From positions 62,001-126,000 of the forward strand of contig NZ_VOSI01000002.1 of the NCBI RefSeq assembly GCF_019797745.1: DNA of 64,000 nucleotides. The letters are read 5' to 3'. The notes under the pieces were generated by a model. The model worked only from the letters and a program-made list of their open reading frames with translations. It made no database searches and was not told the DNA's origin. The number at the start of each line of letters is the position of its first letter. Within the stretch, counting starts at the first letter, position 1. Of this stretch, positions 51,950-62,200 are shown one piece after another. Source of the stretch: Edaphocola aurantiacus. GTDB taxonomy: Bacteria > Bacteroidota > Bacteroidia > Chitinophagales > Chitinophagaceae. A program made the translations under genes and the position numbers.

Positions 51950-52364
51950 TCAGATTATCTGCCTTAAAACGAAAATGGAAGCACCCATAAACAGCACTAA
52001 AAACACTATACTAACCCTGAAGAAAAAACGGACCGTCCATTGTGAAAATACTTTATCTTCAAGCGGATTGTAGTATAGCTTTGGTAGCACCCCCATTATC
52101 CATATCATGGTATGTCGAAGAAGTGATATTCACATTGTATACTTTAGAGGCAAAATCAACTTTCATTTCATAACGCATACCCCTTCCATAAACTTCCCTT
52201 TTTCCTATTACCTGATAATTAATGGGCTCGCGTGTATCAATTATATCCTGTAGTCTACAATATTTGATGGAGCCTATTATTGCTATACCTAAATAAAGTA
52301 GTTGAAAGAATATGACCAGATAAAAACAGCGTCTTCTCTTTATAGAAATAATTTTGAGTAACAA
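51950..52364 (-). pseudogene. Frameshifted DUF3592-like membrane protein gene
   Basis: The frame from 52364 (MLLKIISIKRRRCFYLVIFF) encodes one TM helix and a beta domain (NYQVIGKREVYGRGMRYEMK), then stops at 52059. In the other frame, the sequence after a C5/G5 run near 52088-52092 continues as VLPKLYYNPLEDKVFSQWTV and a second TM helix (VSIVFLVLFMGASIFVLR) to a stop at 51950. TM - beta domain with a YNP motif - TM is the layout of DUF3592. One base gained or lost in the G run would restore the gene. Confidence 0.7.
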
Positions 52365-52433
52365 TTATTTGTTTACATTTTTCAAGTGGTATGCAAAAGC
52401 CTTTTTGCCTTCCAAAATGATTTGAGACATTTT

Positions 52434-52916
52434 CTACTCTTCGGTATGCTTCATGTGAAGTAAGCTGTCAATCTTGTAGACCATCTCTTTTCCAAATGGA
52501 TCCGTCAGTTTTTTTCTTTTTCTAAACTGATACCATTTTACACCTCCATTCCCCTCACTGCCGCCATTCCCATTTGCATCATGTGCATAAGAAATAAAAA
52601 TTCCTGCTAATTTTGAAGTATCCCAATATTCCTACCCACCATAATAACGAATGGTATAGCGATATATAGCGCTGTCTTTTGAAACAATATCAAGTGTCAG
52701 ATAATTGGTATCATCATTGTAATAATCCTTTACAGTATCGTTTATAATTAAAGGATTACCATCCATAACATACTGTACAGCTTTTTCTAATTCTTTCTTT
52801 GATACGTTGTATTGATATGCTTTAATAGAACCATGTGTCCCAGCCGATATACAGGAAGAAAATTGTACAATTGCTATCAGAAAGAATATACAGCAATTAT
52901 TCCTGATTAATATCAT
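52434..52916 (-). pseudogene. Lipoprotein gene broken by an in-frame TAG
   Basis: The ATG at 52916 starts a lipoprotein (lipobox QFSSC) that reads to a TAG at 52632-52634 (IRYYGG-stop). The same frame then continues without interruption as EYWDTSKLAGIFISYAHDAN, a Gly-rich stretch, VKWYQFRKRKKLTDPFGKEM and a stop at 52434. The natural protein was thus about 160 aa and carries a single nonsense mutation. Family unknown. It belongs to a cluster of small exported proteins next to RHS cassettes, several of them broken. Confidence 0.65.
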
Positions 52917-52978
52917 TATACATTTTTGCAGACTCAATCTTTCTATTTGCACCATATCTTAATATCAAAAGTTGAAAA

Positions 52979-53551
52979 TTACATTGCCACCATAATCCTA
53001 ACAACATTATAAGCTTTATCATATGCTGTTTCGAATAGATTATCCAGATCCATTATAAACAGTTCGTTTCTGCATTTCAGATATGAAGCTGCGGATTCGG
53101 AATTATTAAATAATCCACTTTCATTCAGCTTATTCCTGAATGTGTGCATAGAATCATGGACAGCAATGATGCGACTATTGCATAATTCATGGTACACACT
53201 TGAATAAAAATAGTCAGTGGACCAATACTCAGGATCTTCTATAAAAGCTACATCATAGCCCAATAAAACATATCCATCAGGCATCGAGACCGCCTCCTCA
53301 TTGCTCTGAAAAAACAATAGTTTTGATTGTTTATACTCCTCTTTTTGTTTCATCCATTCATGAAAACGTTGAACAATACCTAAGCCTATCTGGCTACTTA
53401 TATAGCACTCAAATGCGTCATTGATTAAAATAGCCTCATCTGGCTGCTGTGTGTTCCAATCAGGAATATACTTTATCCATTCCTGATTGTTGTAACTATC
53501 TACTCCCAGGTATTTGTTATCGAATTCTTTCCTGATTATAAAGCCCTTCAT
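52979..53551 (-). CDS. Protein of unknown function, possible orphan immunity protein
   Basis: 190-aa soluble protein without signal peptide (MKGFIIRKEFDNKYLGVDSY, EEAVSMPDGYVLLGYDVAFI, NELFIMDLDNLFETAYDKAY). No family is recognised. Acidic, of the size of RHS/CDI immunity proteins, and located just after a decayed IS1-type transposase within an array of toxin cassettes, it may be the immunity gene of a cassette whose toxin is lost. A TATCTTTG promoter-like box lies about 35 nt before the ATG (53590-53583). Confidence 0.5.
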   Translation of the reverse strand: MKGFIIRKEFDNKYLGVDSYNNQEWIKYIPDWNTQQPDEAILINDAFECYISSQIGLGIVQRFHEWMKQKEEYKQSKLLFFQSNEEAVSMPDGYVLLGYDVAFIEDPEYWSTDYFYSSVYHELCNSRIIAVHDSMHTFRNKLNESGLFNNSESAASYLKCRNELFIMDLDNLFETAYDKAYNVVRIMVAM

Positions 53552-53621
53552 ACTAATGGTACATTGTCAATTTATACTAGCCAAAGATATCTATTTTACA
53601 CTCTCAAACACCCCGCTATTA

Positions 53622-54316
53622 TTTCCAAAGAAATAAATCATCTGGCAAGAGCTTGCAGCATAGCAGCACTTTTACTAAAGCAGATCGTCCTGCTGTTCAA
53701 TCTCTTTAAGTGTGTTCCCAATGTAAGGCTCATGCGTTTGATATGGTTTGTGCTCCTGCGTTCTGTACTGTGAATGCTCTTAGGAATAAGTGTTGTATAA
53801 GTCTGATGTTATCGGTATAAATCGTCTTTGGAGCAGAGTGCAAAAGCCTGTCTATAAATGGTTGCAACGTTATCTTACTTCTGGCACCAACCACAAAGTC
53901 AACAACGGATTTACTCTACAATAAGCATAAGCAATCCAGATACGGTTAGTTTTGCACCCCACATAAGTGCAGAGTTCGTCCACTTCATACGTCTTACCAA
54001 AGTAGAGCATTGGCTTGCAAACAGTTTATGATAAGAAAAGAATCTTTTTTAGTACCGTATTACAGGATATGCTTAGCAGCCGCGAAATACTACGGATACT
54101 ACAGCCTTCTTTAATTAAGGCAATTATACTTTCTTTCGTTCCCGAATAACAAGCACGATTCTTATAGTTTCCAATAAATCGTTTTTGACATTCCTTACAT
54201 CTATAACGTTGTGATCCACTCTTAGTAAATCCGTTCTTTATAACATGCTGTGCATGGCAATATTTACAGTTTTGGGTAGCACCATTTATGATACACAAGG
54301 GCACAATCTTTATCAT
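53622..54316 (-). pseudogene. Decayed IS1-family transposase
   Basis: Degraded homologue of the intact transposase at 58114-58824. The N-terminal frame (54316-54026) has the zinc-finger part (CKYCHAQHVIKNG, RYRCKECQKRFIG) and helix-turn-helix (LIKEGCSIRSISRLLSISC), then an in-frame TAA. The same frame resumes as KTYEVDELCTYVGCKTNRIW, and a deletion after AYAYCR shifts the rest (VVDFVVGARSKITL-like in another frame). No terminal inverted repeats were found by eye. It is inactive. Confidence 0.85.
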
Positions 54317-54336
54317 ACAAAGCAGTTTATGCGCAT

Positions 54337-54379
54337 AAAAATAAGTAGGATAAGGTACAACCTTATCCTACTTATTTTT
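54337..54379 (-). terminator. Terminator of cassette C
   Basis: A 19-bp perfect stem (54337-54355 with 54361-54379, arm AAAAATAAGTAGGATAAGG) with a TACAA loop and A/T runs, about 100 nt past the candidate immunity gene. Confidence 0.88.
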
Positions 54380-54480
54380 ACAAATACGAAATATGCTTTG
54401 ATTATCAAATGTTTATAGTAGCAAAATACCAAAACGCCACTTTTGATGCACTACCTGATGTATTACCCACTACCATTACC

Positions 54481-54888
54481 CTATACTGTATTATACCACA
54501 AATCATTAATAGAGAATCTCTCCCCTAATTTATAAGAATCCCAAGATATTTTATCTAAAATATCTTGGGATGTAAATATGTATATATTAGATTTCCAATC
54601 AGCAATAGAAATTGCTTTTAATTTTATTTCCTTAAAGTCAAACCATGTTGTAAGCTGATTATTAAAAGAACTTTGTACAAAAACAATCGGCAGCTTGGAA
54701 TGAAATAGCACAATTTGTTCCTTTGCGGAAAGAACTCTCCCCCATTGCTCTCCATCATCAACATCCCAATCCAAATCGAAATTATTATAATCTGCGTACT
54801 CTCTTAAACAAAAATGCAAATCATAAATTAAATCCTTGCTTGCTTGGGACAAAATTATCAGTTTTGACAAATTAATAATATTTTCCAT
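54481..54888 (-). CDS. Candidate immunity protein of RHS cassette C
   Basis: 135-aa acidic cytosolic protein (MENIINLSKLIILSQASKDL, DLDWDVDDGEQWGRVLSAKE, IYIFTSQDILDKISWDSYKL) with no signal peptide and no recognised family. It begins 6 nt after the stop of the RHS tip gene, the usual toxin-immunity order. Lack of export signal fits a toxin acting in the cytoplasm, unlike the lipoprotein partners of the other tips here. Function inferred from context. Confidence 0.6.
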   Translation of the reverse strand: MENIINLSKLIILSQASKDLIYDLHFCLREYADYNNFDLDWDVDDGEQWGRVLSAKEQIVLFHSKLPIVFVQSSFNNQLTTWFDFKEIKLKAISIADWKSNIYIFTSQDILDKISWDSYKLGERFSINDLWYNTV

Positions 54889-54894
54889 AGTATT

Positions 54895-55830
54895 TTATTT
54901 TACAGTTCCAGGTGTTGCAGTCGGGGCACCATGAACCATTCCTTTATCTGTTCTATAAATATTTAGCCATTGTGTTGGTTGACCATTTGAATATCCAACT
55001 ACCCCATCATTAACATAAACTTTTGCTTTATTTCCAATCCACAAATCATTTGCATCTGCATAAGCAGCCGCATCCAGAACAGCTTTATCGGCATCCACTC
55101 CAGACCTAAATTGACTTTTCCCGGAAGTATAGTCTCCATTTGTATGTTTAATCTGCCCCTCTGCATCCAAACGATATCGTCCATTTGTTTTAAAGCCCTG
55201 CCGATCCTTTGATATTAACGGAGCTTTGAATTCGTTCGAATGCGGCATTTCAGCTCGTAGTCTTGCCTTTGCACTTTTTCTGAAGGTGTTTTCTCGTAAT
55301 GCTCCAAAACCACTACCATGTAAACTCTCTTCAGCAACATTCTGCATTCCCGCAGCTACCTTATCTCCAAATTCATATAATCTAACTCTATCATTAACAT
55401 CCTTTTGAGTAATACTCTCCGCATATTTTCTCGCACCTGCTACAGTACCAGTAAAATTAAAAGTAATTTCTTCATTATAAAGATAACCGTTCACCGCTCC
55501 AGTGTGGAAACGACCTGTGTGAATAACGTGCTCTTGTCTCTGATTTCTTACAGTTTTATATCCGAAATCACTCCAACTCCATACTCTTTCAATCAAATCC
55601 GTTTTCCATTCGGTCTTTATATGTGATTGACCCGATTTATTAAAACCTAGCGTGTAATGATATTTTTCTGCACCTTCTAAATCTAAAGACTGAATTGGTG
55701 TATTTTCTGCAAAGGCATATACACTATTCCAGGGATAAACTTTCATTAGGGGATCTTGAGACAAAAATCTCCCTAATCTACTATCATACATCCTAAATTT
55801 AAAATCGTAACTATTTCCCTTACCCTTCAA
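54895..55830 (-). CDS. Displaced RHS C-terminal tip (orphan cassette C), candidate nuclease-like toxin
   Basis: 311-codon frame with no ATG start (the listed start is a TTG) that continues the RHS core: [20 protein letters not shown], then [20 protein letters not shown], then a unique tip. The tip ends with [54 protein letters not shown] and [14 protein letters not shown]; the Lys/Ser/His-rich motifs suggest an RNase-like (EndoU/BECR-type) toxin, but this is a guess. Upstream, the shared core repeat is frameshifted at ~55917, so no full RHS protein can be made here. An immunity candidate follows 6 nt downstream. Confidence 0.7.
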   Translation of the reverse strand: MKGKGNSYDFKFRMYDSRLGRFLSQDPLMKVYPWNSVYAFAENTPIQSLDLEGAEKYHYTLGFNKSGQSHIKTEWKTDLIERVWSWSDFGYKTVRNQRQEHVIHTGRFHTGAVNGYLYNEEITFNFTGTVAGARKYAESITQKDVNDRVRLYEFGDKVAAGMQNVAEESLHGSGFGALRENTFRKSAKARLRAEMPHSNEFKAPLISKDRQGFKTNGRYRLDAEGQIKHTNGDYTSGKSQFRSGVDADKAVLDAAAYADANDLWIGNKAKVYVNDGVVGYSNGQPTQWLNIYRTDKGMVHGAPTATPGTVK

Positions 55831-56142
55831 CTCATTATCCTTCTCCTGTCCATTAAATCCAAATTTATATCGATCCTTGTTTTCGTCACAGATATCTACC
55901 AGATAGGTTTCCTGTGTGTCACCGGGTAGGTATAGCAGGTTGGTTTCAGGATCATATCATATGGGCCCAGTACCCACAGCTGTACGCTTGAGCCTGTCGG
56001 TTTAAAACTGATACGATAGGTACCCCTGCCCATAACCAACATACTCCGCAGCACTCCTGCATCTGAACCAATCATCTCTACAGCCTGTATAATGGTCGCA
56101 CAATCGCCCGTCTGCACCATATTCGCAATATCCAAAGATATT
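55825..56142 (-). repeat. RHS core repeat, copy C
   Basis: About 318 nt of RHS core starting at TATCTTTGGATA and ending at the NEL codons, colinear with copy B (57792-58109) and copy A inside the full-length gene (60109-60422). It encodes AVEMIGSD, YRISFKPTGSSVQLWVLGPY, CYTYPVT and [12 protein letters not shown]. One C is missing where the others read ACCACACAG (near 55917), which shifts the frame. Confidence 0.85.
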
Positions 56143-56242
56143 TATTAAAGTGACTATTGGAATACTATTCCTATAAGTTATGAAGTGAACACTAAAGGTA
56201 AAGCGATGCAATAAAATAGACTGCTATCCCTTTCAAGCAACA

Positions 56243-56270
56243 AAATGGAGGCCTATATAGGCCTCCATTT
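56243..56270 (-). terminator. 28-nt palindromic terminator of cassette B
   Basis: Perfect palindrome 56243-56270 (arm AAATGGAGGCCTAT) past the end of the candidate immunity gene of cassette B and before cassette C. Confidence 0.75.
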
Positions 56271-56359
56271 CTATCTAAGAAAATCAGTTCGTAATATAAC
56301 GCTCAACTAAGTAAACATATAAATAAGTAACATGACGTATAGAACGCTACCCATTCCAA

Positions 56360-56914
56360 CTACCTTTTAATTTTATTCAGCAATCTTTTAACTTCTTTTA
56401 TATATAACATATCTACCAACGTAAGATTCGTAATTGTCAAATCTTTGCTTGTAATAGTACACATCTCCTGAAACTCCGCATTTATAGAATTAAAATAGCC
56501 TTGATTTAAAACTGTTTTACAATAGTCGAATTTTGAAACTCTTAGAAATGTAACTTGTATACTATATTTTGAAGAATATTTTTTAACATAAAACTGCTGA
56601 AGTAAATTACTTTTATTGTTAGTAAATAATGCAGATATTATGAACTTGGACTTTCCTTTTAATACTTCAAAACAATCGCAACATGTACCACCATCCGATA
56701 TTGGTATTCCCCAAACTTCAAATAATCTCTTCTGAGAGAACCTTTTAATTTTGCACAATGAATCTAACGAAAATTCTTCTGTAACCCAGTAATATAAGGT
56801 TCCACTATTTTCGAATGTATTGCCATCTTCAACAGACACTTTAGCTAATAGCTGGGCATTCATGCATGTTGCATCAAACCCCATTAAAATAAAAAAAATA
56901 AAAACAATTCTCAT
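56360..56914 (-). CDS. Exported candidate immunity protein of RHS cassette B
   Basis: 184-aa protein with a signal peptide (MRIVFIFFILMGFDATCMNA). The mature part includes LYYWVTEEFSLDSLCKIKRF, GGTCCDCFEVLKGKSK, FYVKKYSSKYSIQVTF and ends in LVDMLYIKEVKRLLNKIKR. No family is recognised. It lies 16 nt after the metallopeptidase-like tip of cassette B, so it is the natural immunity candidate, acting outside the cytoplasm as expected for an exported protease toxin. Inferred from position. Confidence 0.6.
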   Translation of the reverse strand: MRIVFIFFILMGFDATCMNAQLLAKVSVEDGNTFENSGTLYYWVTEEFSLDSLCKIKRFSQKRLFEVWGIPISDGGTCCDCFEVLKGKSKFIISALFTNNKSNLLQQFYVKKYSSKYSIQVTFLRVSKFDYCKTVLNQGYFNSINAEFQEMCTITSKDLTITNLTLVDMLYIKEVKRLLNKIKR

Positions 56915-56930
56915 ATGTATAAAATTATAA

Positions 56931-57944
56931 CTAACCTCCTGTTTGCACTGGTGGAATTATTTGATCATCTATCCTTGGTACTGATTCTACTATCTTATTT
57001 ACAGCCCCAGGCGCTAATCTATTTGTTGCAGGATTATCATCATTAGGAGTCATCCAACCCCCAAAATCATGATCCTTATTTGTAGTTGTATCAGGAGACT
57101 CATTAGAAGCACCTGCCATCTGAAGAAAAAAGTGAGTCATCTCATGATTTTCCGCTCGACCGAATTGATATTGTCCCCTCAATGGATTTACAGTATTTTG
57201 ATTTCCAATACTATTCCCTCTTTGATCAAGGGGAAGAGAATTGTCATTCCATAGAACGACTCCTTTATATGTTCTCATAGGTGACTTAGATCCTTTAAAA
57301 CTAAAATTTGAAAGCGTACTAGTCTCAGTAGCAATTTTATCTGCAAAGTCCTTGTTTACATCTTTAGACGATGGATTTTGCTGTTTTAATATCTCAGGAT
57401 CATATGTCTTGAAGTTAAAAACAAATTTTATCGGAAGACCTGCTTCATCAAAGGTAATATTTTCATTATACTTTCGAGTCATTGCAAATTGAAGTTTATC
57501 ATAATCAGCTGGAGTGTAAGCCCCATTCGCACCATTATTATTTACAGCTACATAAACATCTGTTTCTATTACTCTTTGTGTTGGAAGTTTAAATCCATTA
57601 GGCATGAGCTTTACCACCCTATAAGATACACCTTCTAGACCATCCAAATCAACATTCAGAATGGGATTATTACTTGCAAATTGATAAGGTGTTAACATAG
57701 GAAACTTTTGTGATAGTGGATCAAGACTTAAAAACTTTGCAACTCTAGTGTCTTGCATTCTCGCTTTGTAATTAATAGAATTCCCCACTCCCTTCAACTC
57801 ATTATCCTTCTCCTGACCATTAAACCCAAATCTATATCGGTCTTTGTTTTCATCACAGATATCTACCAAGTAGGTTTCCTGCGTCGTAACCGGGTAGGTA
57901 TAGCAGGTAGGGTTCAGCAGTATATCATATGCCCCAGTACCCAC
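56931..57944 (-). CDS. Displaced RHS C-terminal tip (orphan cassette B) with HExxH motif
   Basis: 337-codon frame without an ATG start (GTG at 57944 lies at the frameshift point). It covers the end of the shared RHS core ([60 protein letters not shown]) and a unique tip of ~230 residues. The tip contains NHEMTHFFLQMAG (HExxH zinc-protease motif, ~57133-57147) and a downstream KDHDFGGWM that could give a third ligand. The core repeat before it has lost one G near 57929, so this is a stored tip rather than a working RHS protein. An exported immunity candidate follows. Confidence 0.72.
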   Translation of the reverse strand: MGTGAYDILLNPTCYTYPVTTQETYLVDICDENKDRYRFGFNGQEKDNELKGVGNSINYKARMQDTRVAKFLSLDPLSQKFPMLTPYQFASNNPILNVDLDGLEGVSYRVVKLMPNGFKLPTQRVIETDVYVAVNNNGANGAYTPADYDKLQFAMTRKYNENITFDEAGLPIKFVFNFKTYDPEILKQQNPSSKDVNKDFADKIATETSTLSNFSFKGSKSPMRTYKGVVLWNDNSLPLDQRGNSIGNQNTVNPLRGQYQFGRAENHEMTHFFLQMAGASNESPDTTTNKDHDFGGWMTPNDDNPATNRLAPGAVNKIVESVPRIDDQIIPPVQTGG

Positions 57945-58109
57945 AGTTGTACGCTGGAGCCAGTTGGTTTGAAGCTGATACGATAAGTACCCTTACCGGT
58001 AACCGGTATACTGCCCAACACCACAGTATCTGATCCAATCATCTCTACAGCTTGTATAATCGTTGCATCATCGCCGTTCTGTACCATGCTGGAGGTATCC
58101 AAAGATATT
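57792..58109 (-). repeat. RHS core repeat, copy B
   Basis: 318-nt RHS core segment colinear with copies A and C. It starts at TATCTTTGGATA directly behind the stop of the intact IS1-type transposase. A one-base deletion (CATATGCCCC instead of CATATGGGCCC, near 57929) breaks the frame after QLWVLG. By eye it is closer to copy C than to copy A. Confidence 0.85.
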
Positions 58110-58113
58110 GATT

Positions 58114-58824
58114 CTACCCAAAGAAATAGATCATTAAAGTGGCTTGCAGCATAGCCAGGCTTTTGCTAAAGCAGATCGTTCTTCTGCTTAGTCTTTTGAG
58201 ATGAGTTCTTAGCGTTAGGTTCTTTCTTTCTATATGGTTCGTTCCTCTGTATTTCGTACTATGAATGCTATCGGGAATGAGGCTTGCATAAGTCTGGTGC
58301 TTGTCTGTATAGATCTGCTTTGGCACAGTGCTCAAGAGCTTGTTAATCAAAGGTTCCAGGGTTAATTTGCTTCTGGTCCCGATCACAAAATCAACTACCG
58401 ATCTCGTTTCCCGGCAATAGGCATACGCAATCCAAATACGGTTAGTTTTGCAACCCACATAAGTGCAGAGTTCATCTACTTCATATTGATGATGGAAATG
58501 TAATACACGCTTATTTAAGTTATCAGCAAGGCTTTTTATTCTCTTTATAAGAGTAGCAGATGAAATACGTAATAATCTTACAATACTTTGGACACCACAA
58601 CCCTCCTTTAGCAATTTAATGATATAGGTATTTAAAGCAGGATAGCAAGCTATGTTTCGATAAGAAGTCAAAAACGTCCGATTACAAATCCGACATAATA
58701 ACCTCTGTTTATTAGACCTGGTCTTACCATTCTTAACACATTGACCCTCGCAATAAATACACATCTTCTTTTCATCAACACTTTTAATACACATGCCTGT
58801 GATCAGGACATTCTGAATATTCAT
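58114..58824 (-). CDS. IS1-family transposase, intact
   Basis: 236-aa transposase in one frame (InsAB-type). The N-terminal zinc finger has C22-x2-C25 and C44-x2-C47 ligands, then a helix-turn-helix (LLKEGCGVQSIVRLLRISSA), then the DDE core: YEVDELCTYVG, QIYTDKHQTYASLI and TNHIERKNLTLRTHLKRLSR. It lies in the 730 nt between the terminator of the full-length RHS operon and the start of core repeat B. Terminal inverted repeats and target duplications were not found by eye, so the element ends are undefined. A decayed relative is at 53622-54316. Confidence 0.9.
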   Translation of the reverse strand: MNIQNVLITGMCIKSVDEKKMCIYCEGQCVKNGKTRSNKQRLLCRICNRTFLTSYRNIACYPALNTYIIKLLKEGCGVQSIVRLLRISSATLIKRIKSLADNLNKRVLHFHHQYEVDELCTYVGCKTNRIWIAYAYCRETRSVVDFVIGTRSKLTLEPLINKLLSTVPKQIYTDKHQTYASLIPDSIHSTKYRGTNHIERKNLTLRTHLKRLSRRTICFSKSLAMLQATLMIYFFG

Positions 58825-58836
58825 TTTTAGTTTAAA

Positions 58837-58872
58837 ATTAAACGAGGCAACCTAAATGATTGCCTCGCTTTT
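58837..58872 (-). terminator. Terminator of the full-length RHS operon
   Basis: An 8-bp stem (58843-58850 with 58860-58867, CGAGGCAA/TTGCCTCG) with a 9-nt loop and a T-rich minus-strand tract, about 100 nt past the lipoprotein gene. Confidence 0.75.
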
Positions 58873-58974
58873 AAATAAAAAACAATATTCAAAATATGAA
58901 ATATAATACGGGTAAGGATTTCGACAAATATCAACACTTTTGATACATTACCCTCCCTCACCACATTACCCCCG

Positions 58975-59289
58975 CTATTGGCATCTTTTATAGAAATCGA
59001 TAACACTTTCATTGATTCTATTATATTCAATTATTAAAAAACATGTATCCTCATATATATACTGGCTTTGGAATAATAAATTATAAGTAGTACTGCCATC
59101 ACTATTATTAAATGTATCGATTTCTATATATTTTAAAGGCTTTATTAATTCATCAATTTTAACACCCCTATTCTCTTTGCTCTTTAAATATTTTATTGCC
59201 GTCTCAATATTATCGATTTTCTTATCTGAAATACATGAACTAAAAAAGAAAAGACCCAATACCAGCAATTTACCTTTGGTAGAAATCAT
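58975..59289 (-). CDS. Small lipoprotein, candidate immunity to the metzincin RHS tip
   Basis: 104-aa lipoprotein (MISTKGKLLVLGLFFFSSC, lipobox FSSC) with a short alpha/beta mature part (IDNIETAIKYLKSKENRG, TTYNLLFQSQYIYEDTCFLI). Its ATG lies 20 nt inside the end of the RHS gene (overlap 59270-59289), giving translational coupling. Size, lipid anchor and overlap fit an immunity protein that blocks the protease tip in the periplasm. No known family; inferred from context. Confidence 0.62.
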   Translation of the reverse strand: MISTKGKLLVLGLFFFSSCISDKKIDNIETAIKYLKSKENRGVKIDELIKPLKYIEIDTFNNSDGSTTYNLLFQSQYIYEDTCFLIIEYNRINESVIDFYKRCQ

Positions 59290-62200
59290 AAATTCTATTA
59301 TTTGTTTTTAAATTTTTATATGTATTGAACACCTGATTTACGTCACTCTGTGTTACTCTTCTTTTATTTGGATCCATCTGTATAAAGGTAGCATTCGCAT
59401 TTAGATCCTTATATACATAGTTAATTATTTTATAATTCACACCACGTGGTGCAATTATGCTAGGGTCAGGGCAGTAACTTTTTCCTAACTTTGGCAAATT
59501 ATAGCTTGTTCTGCCAACAATATCTGATTTTGTTAAAGGGTGATCTAAGCCCATTCCATGAAAAAACTCATGCACAACTGTTGAGTTATTTCTATTCTTA
59601 CCTATAATGTCGCCTGTAGTAAAAATTCCTGAATTACGGCCTAGATTAAAAAAAGAAGTTCTATCAGATTTATCAACACGTACAAAATTGTTAGCAAGAG
59701 ATTTATTGTCTTTGGCCAATGTATTAGCCATTTCTTTTGATACAGTAAAGACTCTAACATCAAATTTGACATCATATGATTCCCCATTGATTGTTTGTTT
59801 AAATGTTTGCGACGTCAATAATTCTTTAAAACTTTTTGTCGTTTCTTGATATACAGAGTTCATTTCGCCATTGCTTACACTTTCCCCTGCATAAAGGTAT
59901 ATATTTGCGGTATAAGTAACCTGTTTATTTGTATTATCAACAACTTTTTGAGCGGTATTACCAAGAACATCATTATACAATATAGGATTATTAGTAAGTA
60001 CAGAATAATCACTTGAAAATATTTGTGGAACTGGATCCAAATTCCACCTTCTCCCCAATCTCGTATCATACTCCCAGAACAACGCTGTATTATGGTTACC
60101 AATGCCCGCCAGTTCATTCACCTTCTCCTGCCCGTTAAACCCAAATCTATATCGATCCTTGTTCTCATCGCAGATATCTACTAAATAGGTTTCCTGTGTG
60201 GTCACCGGGTAGGTATAACAGGTTGGCTTCAGGATCATATCATATGGGCCTAAAATCCATAACTGCACGGCTGAGCCGGTTGGGGTAAAGTTGATACGGT
60301 GGGTACCTAAAGTCTTCACAGACATACTACCCAATACAACATTCTCGCTACCTATTTGCTCCACTACCTGTACAATGGCACCATTGGCATCAGTCTTATC
60401 CAGACTGGCAATATCCAAAGATACGGTATTTACCATTCCGGGAGTCACCTGTTGCATGAGACTCACCCCGTCATTCAGGCTGATGGAATTTACATTCAGC
60501 AGGGTATTATTACTCAGCAGGGTCGCGGTTGCAGTACCCAGCTCGGTATAATAACTCGGCGACCAGGCCGGTACGCAATAACTGATCCAGGTGGTGACCC
60601 AGCGGTTGCGGCTTACGGTAAGGCATTGGCTGGTGGTATCACTCACATAACGTCCCGGCTGCAGCATACCAAAGGGATAATAATCGTAGGCACTCACCAG
60701 CGCCGGTTCCTTAACCGGGGCCAGGATATCGGTGCCTGGTATCAGTTCACGTTTGATGAACGGCATATCACTTACCGTTGCCTGTACATTGCCCAGGTAG
60801 TTGCTTAGTTCGTATTGTTTCTGGCCAATGTTATGGTTCACGGCAAAGTGTCCCTGGTCGGCCATACCCCATGGGGTGGTGGAATTACCGCCAATGATGT
60901 CCTGGTACTCTGCACTGTACCATGGTCTGCGGCTGCTGAGTAAGGTGGTATCATATACCGCCTGCGTGCCGGTCAGGTCTATACTGGAGTACACCTGCTT
61001 AGACAGGTAATCTTTGGTTCCCAGTCGGCTGCTACCGTACAGGTGATGTGAAGACAGGTACAGGTCTTGTGCTTTCAGCGCATCCTGATACACGGTAGTC
61101 GGTACCTGCATGGTCATGCTCTGTTGCAGGGTAGCCAGCATGGACTGCCAGTTTACAGTATAGCCTGTTGTATTCAGGATACCATTGACCAGCAGGCCAG
61201 TACTATTTCCCGTTTCGGCATACAAACCACTCACAAATGTGCCCGGAGATTCCGCATATACCGCGGACAAAAGCGTTTGCGTATTACTCTGCTGCATCAT
61301 CATGTCCTGGGCAGGCGGCCAGTTATCGATAAAGCTACCGAATGATGGCTGGTAGCCACTCTCCACCATAGCAGTCTGATAAGTACTATTGATCACATTC
61401 GCAAAGACAGTGCCGTTAGTCGGAGCATTGATGCTCGCATCCGTACTGATATCATTAAGGTAATGACGTAGGTCACCCACAGCATCCGGATCTGTAACAA
61501 ACAGTGTAAAGAAGTTTTCACTCAGCTTGTCCAGGTTTACCTTCCCATCCCTTACGGCATGGTCTAAGCGATCTATAGTCTCCAGCATATTACTGCCATC
61601 ATAATCTATCTCGATAGACTGGTACAGTGCGGCAACGGCTGCCTGGTTACCCATATTGGTCAGATAGCTTACCGCATTGTACCGCGCGTCTGTATCCATC
61701 TCCGGGCTGTACAGCTGTTTTATAAATTCTGAGGTGCGCGCGTAATCATATTCTTCATTTGGACGATACAACAGATAGTGCTCCAGTGCCGGCCCCAGTA
61801 TTGGGTCGTTATTGGCCTTACTATAATCAGCCATAGACGCGTATATATCCTGTTGTCCATCCGGATGGGCCAGGAACTGCGCATACACCGCCGGACTATA
61901 TTGCATAAAGTATGACGGCGAATGTGCTCCAATCTGGTTGTTACCCCAGTTCAGGGTAGCGCCCATATTGGTCATATACTGCTGGAAGCCGCCATTGTTA
62001 CCATAAGTCGGTACAATAAAATTGCCCAGGGTATTGGCAATACCGGCCTGACCTATGGTATAGTTCAGGATATTGGTCATTACCGTTACCGCACTTACTT
62101 CATAGCGGGTCTCGGCATTATATACGGCCAGTATATTACCCTGCGCATCGCGTACATAGTACTCGCCTTTTTCGATGGTGGTATCATGGTCGCTGATCGT

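Noticed and set aside
53564-53773. 69-codon plus-strand frame
   Set aside because: Antisense to the decayed IS1-type transposase; not a gene.
58827-59030. 67-codon minus-strand frame after the metzincin immunity candidate
   Set aside because: It overlaps the lipoprotein gene and its terminator and has no signal or domain; a similar short stretch after cassette C (54400-54480) may be shared decayed DNA, but a gene is not supportable.
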